From Steromphala cineraria (lineage: Eukaryota; Mollusca; Gastropoda; Trochida; Trochidae), in NCBI GenBank assembly GCA_916613615.1, contig OU744725.1, positions 59,652,575-59,716,574 on the forward strand: 64,000 bases of DNA, given 5' to 3'. Shown here piece after piece: positions 1 through 10,570 of the stretch. Below the pieces are notes generated by a model that searched no databases, was not told the DNA's origin, and saw only the letters and a program-made list of their open reading frames with translations. Within the stretch, counting starts at the first letter, position 1, and each line of letters starts with the position of its first letter. The position numbers were made by a program, and so were the translations under genes.

Positions 1-2116
1 CCTGATTCGAAGAAAAAGAAAAGAAATTCTAGTTTTGCGCATCCAAGACAGTTTTCAAGCTTATGTTTAGGAAAAGCAAAATGTGAGATGGCCACACTTG
101 ATTCGTCTTTATGTCGGTTGCCGTTTAGGTCATGTTGGTAGATTATCTCTTTTTAAATAAAGTTTTCGAATTTCTCTAAGGTGGTCGTAAAATTTAGCAA
201 AGATACAATAAATACAGTAAAAATACTTTTTGAAATATTCAACTTCACTACACTTTTAATATGGATCTTTAAAGTATCAAAACTTTACACTTCAAGATCC
301 TTATAGAAAATAACATAATTTGGAATTGGAATTCCTGTCATTGCTTAAGGCTTTGATGAAAATTGTCAATTTCAATAGGTACTTATGACAGAGATATTAC
401 GCGACTGATGTTTATAGCCACCAGCACAATGCGAATCCAGCTGTGAGAACATAAACTCGTCCGTAAAATCACCATAAGGAACAGCTGCCCGTCCCGAAAT
501 GTGATAAGGTATAATAATCATTGATGGAAACTATTTCGAGAGGATCAAATGATCTGCCTTCAGTCTTATTGCTGTACAATATTGACCTGGTGATTAAACG
601 GTTCTGTTCTTGCCATAAAATGGAAATGTGGAGGCAGGATATTTCGTTTAAGTTGTGGCCTCGACCATGTTAAACAGAGTGAGCCTTGAATTTTATTTTC
701 AACTGGTTTGAAGAAGATGACTCAGGGAAAAACTGAACTTACCTGATGGTTTTCGCTCGGCTAGTAATGTTTACAACTTAAGTTACATTCAATCACTTTA
801 GGTGTTAATATTTCATCAATAGTTTATTTTTAATAAAACTTAATTGCATAATAAGCTTTTGTCTCTTATTTTGGTTGCTAAAATGTTGATTGATGTTTTT
901 AGAAAATAAAATACGGATTTGTTTCACGATATTTTTGGAGGCTTTTTACTTTGTTGATATGTTACTTCTACGATTAAGTATATTATCATACACAAATACA
1001 TTTGAATAAAAATGTATATTTGAAGGACGCAAGGAACCAAAACATCCACATGTGATCTGAAATTTGCCATCGACTATATACCGGGAATCCTCGTATTTAA
1101 GCCCTGCCGTTATTAAGCCCATGGGCTTATTAACGAGTTTTGATTTTCGAATTTTAGCCTATGGGCGTAAATTTGATATAATATTTTCTCCCTTCAAAAT
1201 GTCCAAAACAATTATTTCGATGGAATCACTCTGCCTGTTTCAGGCTACGATAGTCAATAGGGTTTCAAACGTAGAAAATGCATTGGTCTCCAAATGCAAG
1301 TGTCATTTTAGACAACAAACATAACAGTTTATATACGTTTCATAATAAACAATCAGGAACTGATAGGGTAAAACCATTGATGTTGATTATCATCGAATTT
1401 TAAAAGAAAAAAGTCTCTTTTTTTCCTACGCCATTGCAGCATTATATAGGTGGAATCCTTAACAAACAAATCCTCGACTACTACAGGGAAATTTAAAGGG
1501 TATCTTAAGTTGAATTACTTGGTCCCAATCCTTTCCAAGTGAATAAAATATATTTAAACCACTAGGAAACCTTAGATTGAAAGTAAAAAGAAAATCTAAG
1601 TTTTGTTGTAATTTATCTCCTATGAAATTAAGCCAAGGGCTTAATTTCAGAAAATATATTTCTCATATGAAATGGGTGAAATTTCGTTATTTTGTAATTC
1701 AGAGTTGTACATTGTAATTGTGACTATCATCTTATGTGAAACCATTATTCTGATGTTAACCTGTAACACTTTCATTCAGTTTTTTATCCTTGTTCAGAAC
1801 AAAAACTACCTTTACGGATATCATTTAAGCAAATTTGATAGTAAGAATGTTTAAGGCCCGATTGCACAGAACAAGATTTATACAATGGGTTTGTTTTTAT
1901 CAACATTTTCATTTCTATGCGTATACACTGAAATTACAATTACATAAATGACATAAACACACAAATGGTAAAAAATGACAAATGGTATCTCTTTCCTCTT
2001 CGTCATCACTAAGTGTATATCATGTTTTATTATACTGTTTCCAATAAACACATATCAATTCAATCCAAGGAACACCATTGTATTTTCTGCATCACACTGA
2101 GTATAAGTAGGGACCT
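1..2116. other. AT-rich non-coding stretch
   Basis: No gene is recognisable. Open frames are short (up to 86 codons), lack family motifs and use AT-rich codons as expected by chance. The only structure I see is small palindromes, including a 14-bp one at 1115-1128 and the hairpin at 1624-1648. Confidence 0.6.
1624..1648. repeat. Perfect 11-bp-stem hairpin
   Basis: GAAATTAAGCC (1624-1634) pairs perfectly with its reverse complement (1638-1648) across a 3-base loop. The core AAGCC/GGCTT resembles the 14-bp palindrome AAGCCCATGGGCTT at 1115-1128. No function is assigned; it may be a remnant of a fold-back element. Confidence 0.5.
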
Positions 2117-2479
2117 TTAAAGGGGCAGTAGCACGTTTTTTGATAATTTTATATATTAAAATTTTCACTGATAATTGTAAGTTGATACTAAATGTATTAT
2201 TTTGACATTGTCAAAAATCTCAAACCACAAGCCATTCATCCATAGTCAGATGACAAAGTATGAAGATTAACATAAAATCCATTGGCGGCCATTTTGTGTG
2301 AACACCTTTAATTCATTTTGTGTAAGAAAAAGAAATCAAATGGCTAAACTTTACGTTATTCTTTTGAATTGTTACTGCTCAATTTAGTTTCAATACATTG
2401 TCTTTCAATTAGAACCATTAATTTTCATTTTCCTGACATCACCTTTTATTCCCCCTAAAACGTGCTACTGCCCCTTTAA
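2117..2479 (+). mobile_element. TTAA-flanked MITE, full-length copy 1
   Basis: A 363-bp element bounded by TTAA on both sides. It starts with AGGGGCAGTAGCACGTTTT and ends with the reverse complement, so the inverted termini are about 19-20 bp. It has no coding capacity. The interior is shared with eleven other copies in the window, including a conserved stretch around TCCATTGGCGGCCATTTTG. A TTAA target site is typical of piggyBac-type transposition, but TTAA is palindromic, so the exact element end cannot be fixed from one copy. Different bases lie outside TTAA in different copies, which supports TTAA as the target duplication. This copy is taken as the reference orientation. Confidence 0.85.
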
Positions 2480-2511
2480 AGCTATAAAATAATATGATAA
2501 ATGGTAATTAC

Positions 2512-2635
2512 TTCTTTGAGAGGCATTTTAGAAGTTGGAATGACAATCTACTTGAGAACGACATAAGAATCTGTGTCGAAACGTCGCATACAATGAACAA
2601 AGAAGTTGTCATCCATATATTCCTCAGCATTAAAT
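2512..2635 (+). repeat. Dispersed repeat sharing the 6369 fold-back sequence
   Basis: This stretch contains AACGTCGCATACAATGAAC followed by an AAAGAAGTTGTCATCC block and a partly conserved upstream AGGCATTTTAGAAGTTGG block. The first blocks recur almost unchanged at 6440-6515, and diverged versions occur at 22036-22200 and 31689-31812. Only one arm is present here, with no fold-back. No coding function can be argued. Confidence 0.6.
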
Positions 2636-2693
2636 GGTAATTGTTTTATTCATATGCACATCAAAGCTGATACAAAACCTATTAGAGCTAAAG

Positions 2694-2940
2694 AAGCTCT
2701 GAACCAATATTCCACTGAACAAATATTTGTACTTATCGATCGCACTCAGACATGGACCACTTGTTGAAAGTAGCAATGTTCTTTGTACTGTACTGGATCG
2801 ATCGGTTTCTTTGTCTTGGGGGGTTCCTAATTGCGTGATTTTATTGAATATAAATGCCATAACAACTTCCCTGGCACAAGTTAATTTGATTTAAAAATCT
2901 TGGGCACATATATCTTACTCTTCAGAAAGCAAATTGTTTG
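2694..2940 (+). repeat. Dispersed ~247-bp repeat, copy A
   Basis: Closely matches 8877-9124 in the same orientation along its whole length, including GAACAAATATTTGTACTTAT, CAGACATGGACCACTTGTTG and TCTTGGGCACATATATCTTA. Differences are scattered substitutions and single-base indels. No inverted termini or target duplication are obvious, so the transposon class is unknown. Confidence 0.75.
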
Positions 2941-2969
2941 AAGTGTCAATTTATCAAATTTAACTCTCA

Positions 2970-3425
2970 TGTGAAGACTTGTAATACCCATAAAGATCTC
3001 ATTGCGTCGGCGACTGTGATCTCCTCCGCTTTATATAAATCTACTTTTGTGAAATGTGAGTTCTGGGTTAACAGAAAAGAGGATATTTAATCTTTTATGA
3101 CAGTAGTTTAACATCAATAATAGCTCCTCTCAAGGCCATTCTGTAATGCGTAATTTGTTCACTCACCTGCGTATCATAGTAAAAATATCATGAAATTTGG
3201 GATGGCTATTCATCTGCAATTTTTATATAAAGGTATAAAAAGGTCAAGGAGAACAGAACGTGAATAACTCAGTTCAAGACAAACTGGCATACAGACAAAT
3301 GTTACAAGACTTGTAATAACCATGAGGATCTCATTTCGTCTTTAACTTTCATTAGCGTTATATAAACTTTCTTATGATAAAAGTGAAATTCAAGTTAACA
3401 AAATGAGATATTACGACTGTAAAAA
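2970..3425 (+). repeat. Diverged direct repeat pair
   Basis: Two related segments, about 2970-3110 and 3306-3425, share GACTTGTAATA, CATnAnGATCTCATT and a following TTATATAAA/GTTAACA pattern in the same order. They are much diverged. A further faint relative follows the repeat at 9120-9180, which suggests this is the continuation of the repeat at 2694. Confidence 0.4.
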
Positions 3426-3429
3426 ACAT

Positions 3430-4407
3430 TAATAAAAGTTTCTGTCACATTATACTGTAATGTTTTATCAGTAAAGTTAAACAAACAAAGGTTGTAAGAT
3501 TAATACATATACATGTAGCATCATATTCCATTCTATTCAACTTCAAACCATAATAAGCAAGCAACCTATCAATTAACCAAATGACAGTAATGTTATCATA
3601 TATTAAGAATGTGATTCTTCACTTCAGTCTGATTAAACTTAAAATTTTGAATGAATATAATCCCATTTGTTACGGTAACCCAATAATGATTATTTTATGT
3701 GACATAATTTTTACCATGTTACACAAAATTTATTTCATATTTGTGTTTTATAACTTGTTCAATATTTTGATTTTTAATAATTCAAATAAAAGCATCGCTA
3801 AAATACATAAATAAACTTTAACTTCTTAGGACTCTAGTTGCCTATCGGAATTTTTATTTTTACCATTAGATAAACCTTGTTACTTTTATACACTGAAGAA
3901 AATATCACATTATATATTTATTTCAATATTTTAAAAAGTTCTTGCTTAAGAATAATAACCTGAGTGAAATTGAAAATAAGACTTATGCAAGACAAATCAT
4001 ATCGGTGACATTTAATTTTCACATTCAAATAGTTTCTTCCAACCAAAAAACACGTTTTCGTGTATAGTTAAAATTCCTGACTTCTCCATTTCTACATTTA
4101 TTTTGCAGTTTCAGCCGAATGAAGACCTTTTTATATTCTTTAAACTGCTGTCGATAATAAGTTTAAAGAAATACTCGTAAAAGTTATGTGATCATGACAT
4201 AATAAAATACGGTATTATACCTGAGATATAGGTACCCATTTACAACTACGTTGACAGACACCTGATCATAGTGAGGTAACATTGTGTTGGTTAATGTCCT
4301 AATGTTTTATATGCAAACTACAAACTCTTACATTATCCACCAATGTGTCAAATTGTGTTTGATGTTTATGAATTTCTTTCTTTCGTCGCATAAATTAGTC
4401 AATCAGT
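3430..4407. other. AT-rich non-coding stretch
   Basis: I see nothing supportable. A 77-codon frame at 3581-3814 is low-complexity, hydrophobic and AT-driven, without a recognisable motif. Confidence 0.5.
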
Positions 4408-4621
4408 CAAGATTCACATAAAATCCATTGGCGGCCATTTTTTTGTAAACACCTTTAATTCATTTTGTGTAAGAAAAAAGAATCGCATGGTTAAACTTTA
4501 TGTTCTATATTGGAATTACTACTACTCCATTTAGTTTTCATTGTCTTTCAATTGGAACCATTAATTTTCATTTTCCTGACATCACCTTATATTCCCGTGC
4601 TACATGTACGTGCCCCTTTAA
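4408..4621 (+). mobile_element. TTAA MITE, 5'-truncated copy 2
   Basis: Begins abruptly inside the family body near AAGATTCACATAAAATCCAT and runs to the right end CCCCTTTAA. About 150 bp of the left half, including the left inverted terminus, are missing. The right terminus is disturbed by an internal change (GTGCTACATGTACGTGCCCC). Confidence 0.8.
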
Positions 4622-6368
4622 AATTTCCTTTGAAAATAAGTATTAATCATACATGTATCATTGCTTTTTGGAGAAAAGAATTTGAGATTTGTATATGAAT
4701 CATGCCATCTACGTTCGTATCAAAACAAGTATGTTATGACAATCGCGTTGTGGCTCTGTTAGCATATTTACTGTTTTGGCAGTTTGTTCATTTGGCTGTA
4801 ACTTTTGAATAATCGTTGAAATAATAAAGAACACAATTCGATTGGTTCAGTTCTCTACAAGCAAGTACATGTATCTTTGACCTTTGAATTTTTTTAAAGT
4901 TCTATACTTTTACTGATTCCAAGTAACCGGAGAATTGCCTTTTTATCAATTCCTTTTTTGCAATCAATTATAATGTTTGTATGCTTGTTCACAGTTCTGC
5001 TTGCAATTTTTGCACAAAATGTGAAAAAGAGTTCAATACAGACACATGTAAATACTTAAGGAAAATTGAAGTGACAGGAAGCTCAATAATTGAATTACAA
5101 ACGTTCTATGTTTTATCTAAGCCTCAGTTTCTTGACTTGACTTGAAACTAAACTGACAAAGTTAAATTTGTTAAAATTGCCTTTGCATTTGCTAACTGAT
5201 TTGGTATGTTTATCTGTTTTAAAAGAAATTATCAAAACTATTTCTTATTCTAAACTTAACAAATAAAACCTTGCTCTTGTGTCATTGAAAATCTATTTGA
5301 TACTTCTTGAGAAAAGAAATGTTATTTTTGTTCTCCAAAAACGTTGATGCGGACGTTGTACCGCGTCAGCTGGTAATAAAATAGAATATATGATTGTTCA
5401 TTGTTATACTGAAGAGAGAAATCCCTTTACTTTGCAAGAAAGTACTCTATTAAATGTATGTGATATGTACTATGTGGCACATTTTGATCACTCATGATAA
5501 ATGTTATATTGAATGAAAATGCATTATTATTTCTGATAGCTTCATATAATGATAGTGTGGTTAAATAACTGATGTTTAACTTGTCGAATCATTGATATAT
5601 GATAGCCTGTTTACACAGAGAGGAAACTCCACTTTCCTTTAACATAGGTATTACCACAGGTCTTTTTGAAATTGTATTTACAAGGATGATATATTTACGT
5701 TTTTAAACTGATTGATTTGTTGTGTTATCTTTATAAACCAGTGTTACACCAGAAGACACCATCATTCTATAATCGTTACAAGGCAATAAGTGGTTGATGC
5801 CTTTTGCTGTTTAGCAAACTGTTGCCATGGTCATACTTTTTGTATCAATCAACAGATAATTTTAGGCCACAGTTTTACTATTCAACTGTACATACATTCA
5901 TTATTGACAGACACATTGGTAAATACCCATAACGAAAATATCTGAATAAAAGGTTACAAAATCTTAGCAAGGGACTCAACTAACAATTCAGTGTTAATGT
6001 TGTCATTGAATTTGCTGTTTCTAGTATACCGTAGACAGAGCAATTAACATTAAGGTCAGTGGACGCAAATAAATTTAATCATAGATTTTTAAAACATAAA
6101 GCAAGATAATATGTTAACTGGTAGAAGCATATTGCTTTTGTGTCCCCTTTATTTATCAAAAACCTCTTCTCTTGCTTTACAGAGAGCTTTTTCATAAGTT
6201 GCATGCCCAGACAGCTTATCTGTCCATTATCGAAAATCTCTTAGAGTCTTTCAAAGTACATGTAGTTTATAAAATTGGAATATTGCATAGGATGACAATC
6301 ATTCCTACCTTTTGCAGTTTCCGGTTCTGAAAAACATTTTGCTGATATTTATGTATTATAACATCAAT
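4622..6368. other. AT-rich non-coding stretch
   Basis: No gene, RNA or repeat recognised. TATA-rich and low-complexity throughout. Confidence 0.5.
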
Positions 6369-6545
6369 GATGCTGAGGAATGTAGCATGACAACTTCTTT
6401 GTTCATTGTATGCGACGTTTCATCCCTCTGCTTGAGAACGACACAAGAATCTGTGTCGAAACGTCGCATACAATGAACAAAGAAGTTGTCATCCATATAT
6501 TCCTCAGCATTATTGTCATTCCAACTTCTAAAATGCCTCTCAACG
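6369..6545. repeat. Fold-back element with ~52-bp arms
   Basis: The left arm at 6369-6421 is the near-perfect reverse complement of 6458-6510, with a 36-base loop. The inner 35 bp (ATGACAACTTC... to ...GCGACGTTTC) pair without mismatch; the outer part (ATGCTGAGGAAT) pairs after a small indel. The right arm and the sequence beyond it match 2512-2635. Frames on both strands across it are shadows of the inverted repeat rather than genes. Confidence 0.8.
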
Positions 6546-6762
6546 AAGTTATTATATATAACATCAGTGAACAATATTTTGTTGATATGGAAATAAAATA
6601 TAAATATAATATATATCCTCAATTGGTTTCTTGTGGATTATTTGATTTCATTGTAATGGATAATGCAACAAATCACAATGGCAACTCTAGTCGTCTATGA
6701 AAGAGCCTTTAACTGCTCAGGTCTACCATAGTGCTTTGTGTAACGGACTCTAGTTGCAAGCC

Positions 6763-6890
6763 AAGATTATGTCCAAGAGCATTTCCGGAAAAACAGGGCT
6801 TGAATAATTCAATTCCAAAGATGTTGACATTCAGACTCACCCGTTGGGCGTTTTTCTTGTGAACAGCTGTTTTTTATTCTTTGAATTGGC
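6763..6890 (+). repeat. Dispersed repeat (GATGTTGACAT family), copy 1
   Basis: Shares GCATTTCCGGAA and AAGATGTTGACATnnAGAC...CCGTTGGG...GAACAGnTG in order with 27297-27425 and, more weakly, 40062-40190 and 11458-11520. No termini were recognised. Confidence 0.55.
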
Positions 6891-6905
6891 TGATTCTGTG
6901 AGAGG

Positions 6906-7741
6906 GTCTGTCTTTGGTCTTTTTAGATTGAATTGTAGAAAAACCAATGCCCCTCCGTAAGTTAAACACTTCAAACGATTTAAGGAAATATATCATTTTG
7001 CTTAAATCTTCTACTTAAAGATAGAAAATGCAATATGTAGCATGCGTCTTTAGGCTTGATAAAGTTTTGCAAGTCCTATTACTTCCTCTTTTTTTTGGGG
7101 TATAACCTGGGATCTCAGAACGATAGATAGAAAGATAGTTTCAATTCAGTTGACACTAACAAGTCCGTCAGTATGATAAATCTTTGCGAAGGTAGATTAA
7201 TATTATTTCTCAGATATAATGTTGATTACTGCTAACCTTTGATATATACAGACAGTGAGGTGTACTGTTTACCATCTAATACTCTTACCATTATTTCAAC
7301 AGAAGGAGAGATGGTTGACAGTTATATAATGAATGATATAATCTGTCTTGAACTATATGTTATTTCAAATAAAACCAGAGTATTTATTGGAATCAAAGTA
7401 ACATTTATGTCTCCTATTTTCAATTAGGATTGAAATTTAACGATGTTGTCAAATTCCATATACACACTCTTTCACCTTCTTGAAGTTGAAACATTACTAT
7501 ATCATTTAACTTGATTAGAAAGAATAATGTCATTGTATTATATCATGAATGAAGAGGAAGGTAAGGGAATATCTATAATATCTTTGATATGTTGCTGTAA
7601 GAAATCCCCTATAGAAAGTCTCTGCAACTGAAATAGTGTTATGTTAAATACTGAATCGCAACCATTGTGGACTTATTAGGTATTTAGTATGTGTGAAATT
7701 ATCCTTGTCATCCAAAATTATCTCATATGTACATGTACATG
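6906..7741. other. AT-rich non-coding stretch
   Basis: No feature supported. A 62-codon frame at 7239-7427 has no recognisable motif. Confidence 0.45.
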
Positions 7742-8045
7742 TTTTTTACCCATATGGTTCAAAATGTAAAGTCATATTTTCAATATGAGCACATGTGCAC
7801 ATATCACTTTTCCTTAGCAACGATTGTTGTACCGCGAGTTCCTGTATGTTTTTCGTTTATGACATCATAGCACCATTGTTCGTAACGCCACTGCAGCCGG
7901 CCGCCGCTTTCCTTAGGCCTTTGTAATAATAGCGGCCCGTTTCTTGGATATTTCTAAGAGTTAAATGAAATAGAATCAGTAATAAAGAAATTATTATCCT
8001 CGGAAGACTGTCATATGATGAAACCACATTTCGCGATCGTTTCCT
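7742..8045 (+). mobile_element. Hairpin-associated MITE family, copy A (3'-truncated)
   Basis: Aligns with 17789-18104 and 36976-37341: a TTACCCATATG start, a TCATATTTTCAATATGAGCA block, an RFX X-box-like CTTAGCAACG, a CRE-like GACATCATAGCACCATTGTTC, a GC-rich GCCGGCCGCCGC patch, and TAATAAAGAAATTATTATCC before the expected hairpin. The alignment is lost just after CTGTCATATGA, so the terminal hairpin is missing or replaced. There is no coding capacity. Confidence 0.7.
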
Positions 8046-8876
8046 CACTGGTGCTGAATGTCGATATTTGGCATGGTTGAATAAACAGATGGGGTCATAT
8101 TTGTAAAATTCGGATTTTCTTATTAATTATCTTTCGATTAAAATCATCCATGTAAACTGTGTAGTAAAACAATTAGCACCGTTACGTTGCCTTAGACATA
8201 TGAATAAGATCTAAGGCTGTTGATCATTTATGCAGGATATTGTAGAGCAAAATAGAAATAAGTGTTTTCGAAATTTTGACCCCTGGTCACTTCAATGACC
8301 TGCCAAATTTGTTACAGCCATCTGCTAGGTATGACATACGAATATGTCAACGCAAACTGAATCTTATAACTTATGCAGTGAAATTTCATTATTATGGGTT
8401 TCGTTTTCACAATGCTAAGATGTCTCAAAGACGTTACAAATTACATGATATTTGCACTAGAATACGAAAGTAAGTGAACAAACTTAAGATACGCAGCTGT
8501 GAAACTGTCATAACTGCTTCTCTTTTGTGAACATGAATGTCAGAGTTATCATTGTTTATTAAAAAGAACAAAAAAAAATTCAATTTGAAGGTTACGGGAG
8601 TTACGTTTTTGGTACTGTATATGTAATAATTCATTATTACTTAAACGGACTGACGTTCTAAAATACTTTCTGATATGTTTCGTGTTTAAAGTCAACATAT
8701 GAAAAGCAAGAAGAGATATACGTATAGCTTTTATTTCTTCTACAAAAGCTAGGTGCTTTCTTCATATAGCTATCGCCCATCAACATGTTGAACTTTAATG
8801 CATAATCTCCTTTATGGTAATAAATAATAATTGTATTTTCATAAGTACATCAGTGTTGAAACCAATGCGAGCTACA
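8046..8876. other. AT-rich non-coding stretch
   Basis: No gene or RNA supported; frames of up to 66 codons on both strands look random. Confidence 0.45.
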
Positions 8877-9124
8877 CAAGCTCCGAAACCAGGATTCCTC
8901 TGAACAAATATTTGTACTTATCGATCGAGCTCAGACATGGACCACTTGTTGAAAGCAGCAATGTTCTATGTAATTTACTGCATCGATCGGTTTCTTTGTC
9001 TTGTGGGTTTCCTAATTGCGTGATTTTATTGAATATGTATGCCATAACAATTTCCCTGGTTGAAGTTAATTTGATTTAAAAATCTTGGGCACATATATCT
9101 TACACTTCAGACAACAAATTGTTT
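8877..9124 (+). repeat. Dispersed ~247-bp repeat, copy B
   Basis: Direct-orientation partner of 2694-2940, with similar length and most positions matching, including the ATCGATCGGTTTCTTTGTCT and TTAATTTGATTTAAAAATCT blocks. An 82-codon frame across it is not conserved in the other copy, which argues against coding. Confidence 0.75.
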
Positions 9125-9621
9125 ATACACATAAATATCTCTTTAGGTCGTTGACTGTGATCTTCTAAACTTACTCAGTTATACACATATTTTAACGACA
9201 TTCGTAAAAATCATATGACACTCTTCTGAGGGTAATGATTTCTATATTACCCATTCTATTCCATTTAACTCTTACAAATATCCAGTTCCTAAACAGAAGA
9301 ACTTATTGATCAATTAATGACAGTATATTAGTATCATCCAAAAACCTGGAAAATAAAGCGAATAATGCGTTGTCTTCTGTGAAGGTTTTCCGGTAGAAGA
9401 TTCAAGATTATTTCCCCAACTTTAAATGTTGTGATGTTCAGATAAACCAATTATTTTGTATGCTTCTGAAATCTGGGGTTGTAAGTAATGGTATGTCGTT
9501 GACCAGTTTCATATAAGGTTTTGTTCGTTCGGTGTAAGTCATAAATGCTGCAGGTTTGGCTGAATGTGGTAGAAATTATATTTTTGTTGATACTCTGTTG
9601 CGTGTTATGAAGTATTGGTTC

Positions 9622-9688
9622 ATAGAGAATCTCACCCAAGTGTTGATATATTTGATATCAGAAGACACCCTCGAGGGTGAGATTCTAT
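9622..9688. repeat. Hairpin bordering a TIR element
   Basis: The left arm, ATAGAGAATCTCACCC (9622-9637), pairs with GGGTGAGATTCTAT (9675-9688) apart from a 2-base bulge. The loop is about 37 bases and includes TTGATATATTTGATATCA. It touches the start of the TIR element at 9688, matching the hairpin-plus-body layout seen at 13541, 36976 and 48738. Confidence 0.65.
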
Positions 9689-9772
9689 TTATCATCCAAA
9701 AGCATTTTTCATCACCTGACCATGAAATATGTACAGCTTTGAACACTGCATAGCCCTTAAACTCCAAAACCA

Positions 9773-9901
9773 GTGATGTCATAGCATTGTGACGTCATCG
9801 TGTTAATGACGTCATAGCATTGTGACGTCGTTGTGTCTATGATGTCATAGCACTGTGGCGTCATTACTGATGATGTAAAACGTTTGTGATGTCATGTATT
9901 A
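9773..9901. repeat. ~33-bp tandem repeat of CRE-like sites
   Basis: About four units of roughly 31-34 bp, each starting TGAYGTCATAGCAnTGTG and carrying TGACGTCA or a close variant twice. TGACGTCA is the full palindromic cAMP-response element recognised by CREB/ATF proteins in animals. Whether these sites are bound is unknown. Confidence 0.7.
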
Positions 9902-9936
9902 AATGATTAAATGGCATTGTTCAAAATCCACTGTCA

Positions 9937-9964
9937 AAGCGATATCTCCTAGGAGATATCGCTT
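9937..9964. repeat. Perfect 28-bp palindrome
   Basis: AAGCGATATCTCCT is followed immediately by its reverse complement with no loop. The same 13-mer AGCGATATCTCCT appears a third time at 9975-9987 inside a second small hairpin (CCACA...TGTGG). Confidence 0.85.
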
Positions 9965-10349
9965 GATCTTCCACAAGCGATATCTCCTGTGGAACAAAGT
10001 TTTGGATGATAAAAACTGTTACACTTCAGCAGGGATAGATACCCTAGGCAGTGGTATATTATGTTGCGTAGGCTAGATAAAGTTGATAGAAGAACTTGAG
10101 TTTAAATTCGAAATTGTTTGTTTAGTTATGGTTTTGGTTTTTGTGAAGGAAGCACAAGGTGATGGAGAACAGTTCTTAAAATTATTTTATACTAGTGATA
10201 TATCTGGTGACTGTCAATAAAAGTTAATATTTTCTGAAATGCACAAAGGGTCATCGCTTGGTGTTTATTCAAGTATCAAAAGGTATTCATTATGGAACCA
10301 TATTTGAAATATTTGAAGTCTAAAGATGCAAGGCGTATATAGCAATGTT

Positions 10350-10570
10350 GAGAATAAGTGCATTTTAAATATTTAAGAATACTGGTAGATCTTGATTGTC
10401 TTCTACAATATCAAAGACGTTGTTACATTTGTAATGATAATTTTATAGAAAATGAATTTAACGTTTTATTTGGATGTAAAATGTTTCACGATTTGCGTTG
10501 TAAGTATTTTAAGGATTGCCATATCACATTGATAGACAATACTTTTTACATGCATATGCCTAAAATGTAA
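10350..10570 (+). pseudogene. LINE C-terminal fragment (zinc-knuckle remnant)
   Basis: A 70-codon frame encodes CYICNDNFIENEF followed by NVLFGCKMFHDLRCKYFKD. Spacing is C-x2-C-x9-N-x4-C, the same as the C-terminal zinc motif of the LINE at 14419 (C-x2-C-x9-H-x4-C), except that the histidine is asparagine, explained by one C-to-A change (CAC to AAC). Jockey/CR1/L2-type non-LTR retrotransposons carry such a motif after the reverse transcriptase, usually followed by an LR-rich segment as here. No RT domain lies upstream, so this is a 5'-truncated relic. The nominal start codon (GTG) is not a real start. The LINE clade is not determined. Confidence 0.6.

Larger units (their letters stand above)
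9688..10013. mobile_element. Short TIR element with CRE array
   Basis: Bounded by TTTATCATCCAAAA (9688-9701) and its exact reverse complement TTTTGGATGATAAA (10000-10013), giving a 326-bp non-coding element with 14-bp perfect inverted termini. Inside are a tandem array of CRE-like motifs (9773-9901) and a 28-bp palindrome (9937-9964) whose half recurs at 9975-9987. The superfamily is unknown, and I could not define a target-site duplication. Confidence 0.65.

Noticed and set aside
6356..6700. 88- and 96-codon frames on opposite strands sharing residues such as SHTMNKEVV
   Set aside because: The shared peptide arises because the DNA is an inverted repeat read from either side; not evidence of two genes.
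9451..9782. Overlapping frames on both strands (62-68 codons)
   Set aside because: They cover the hairpin and the TIR end at 9622-9701, where inverted repeats keep both strands open; no protein family.
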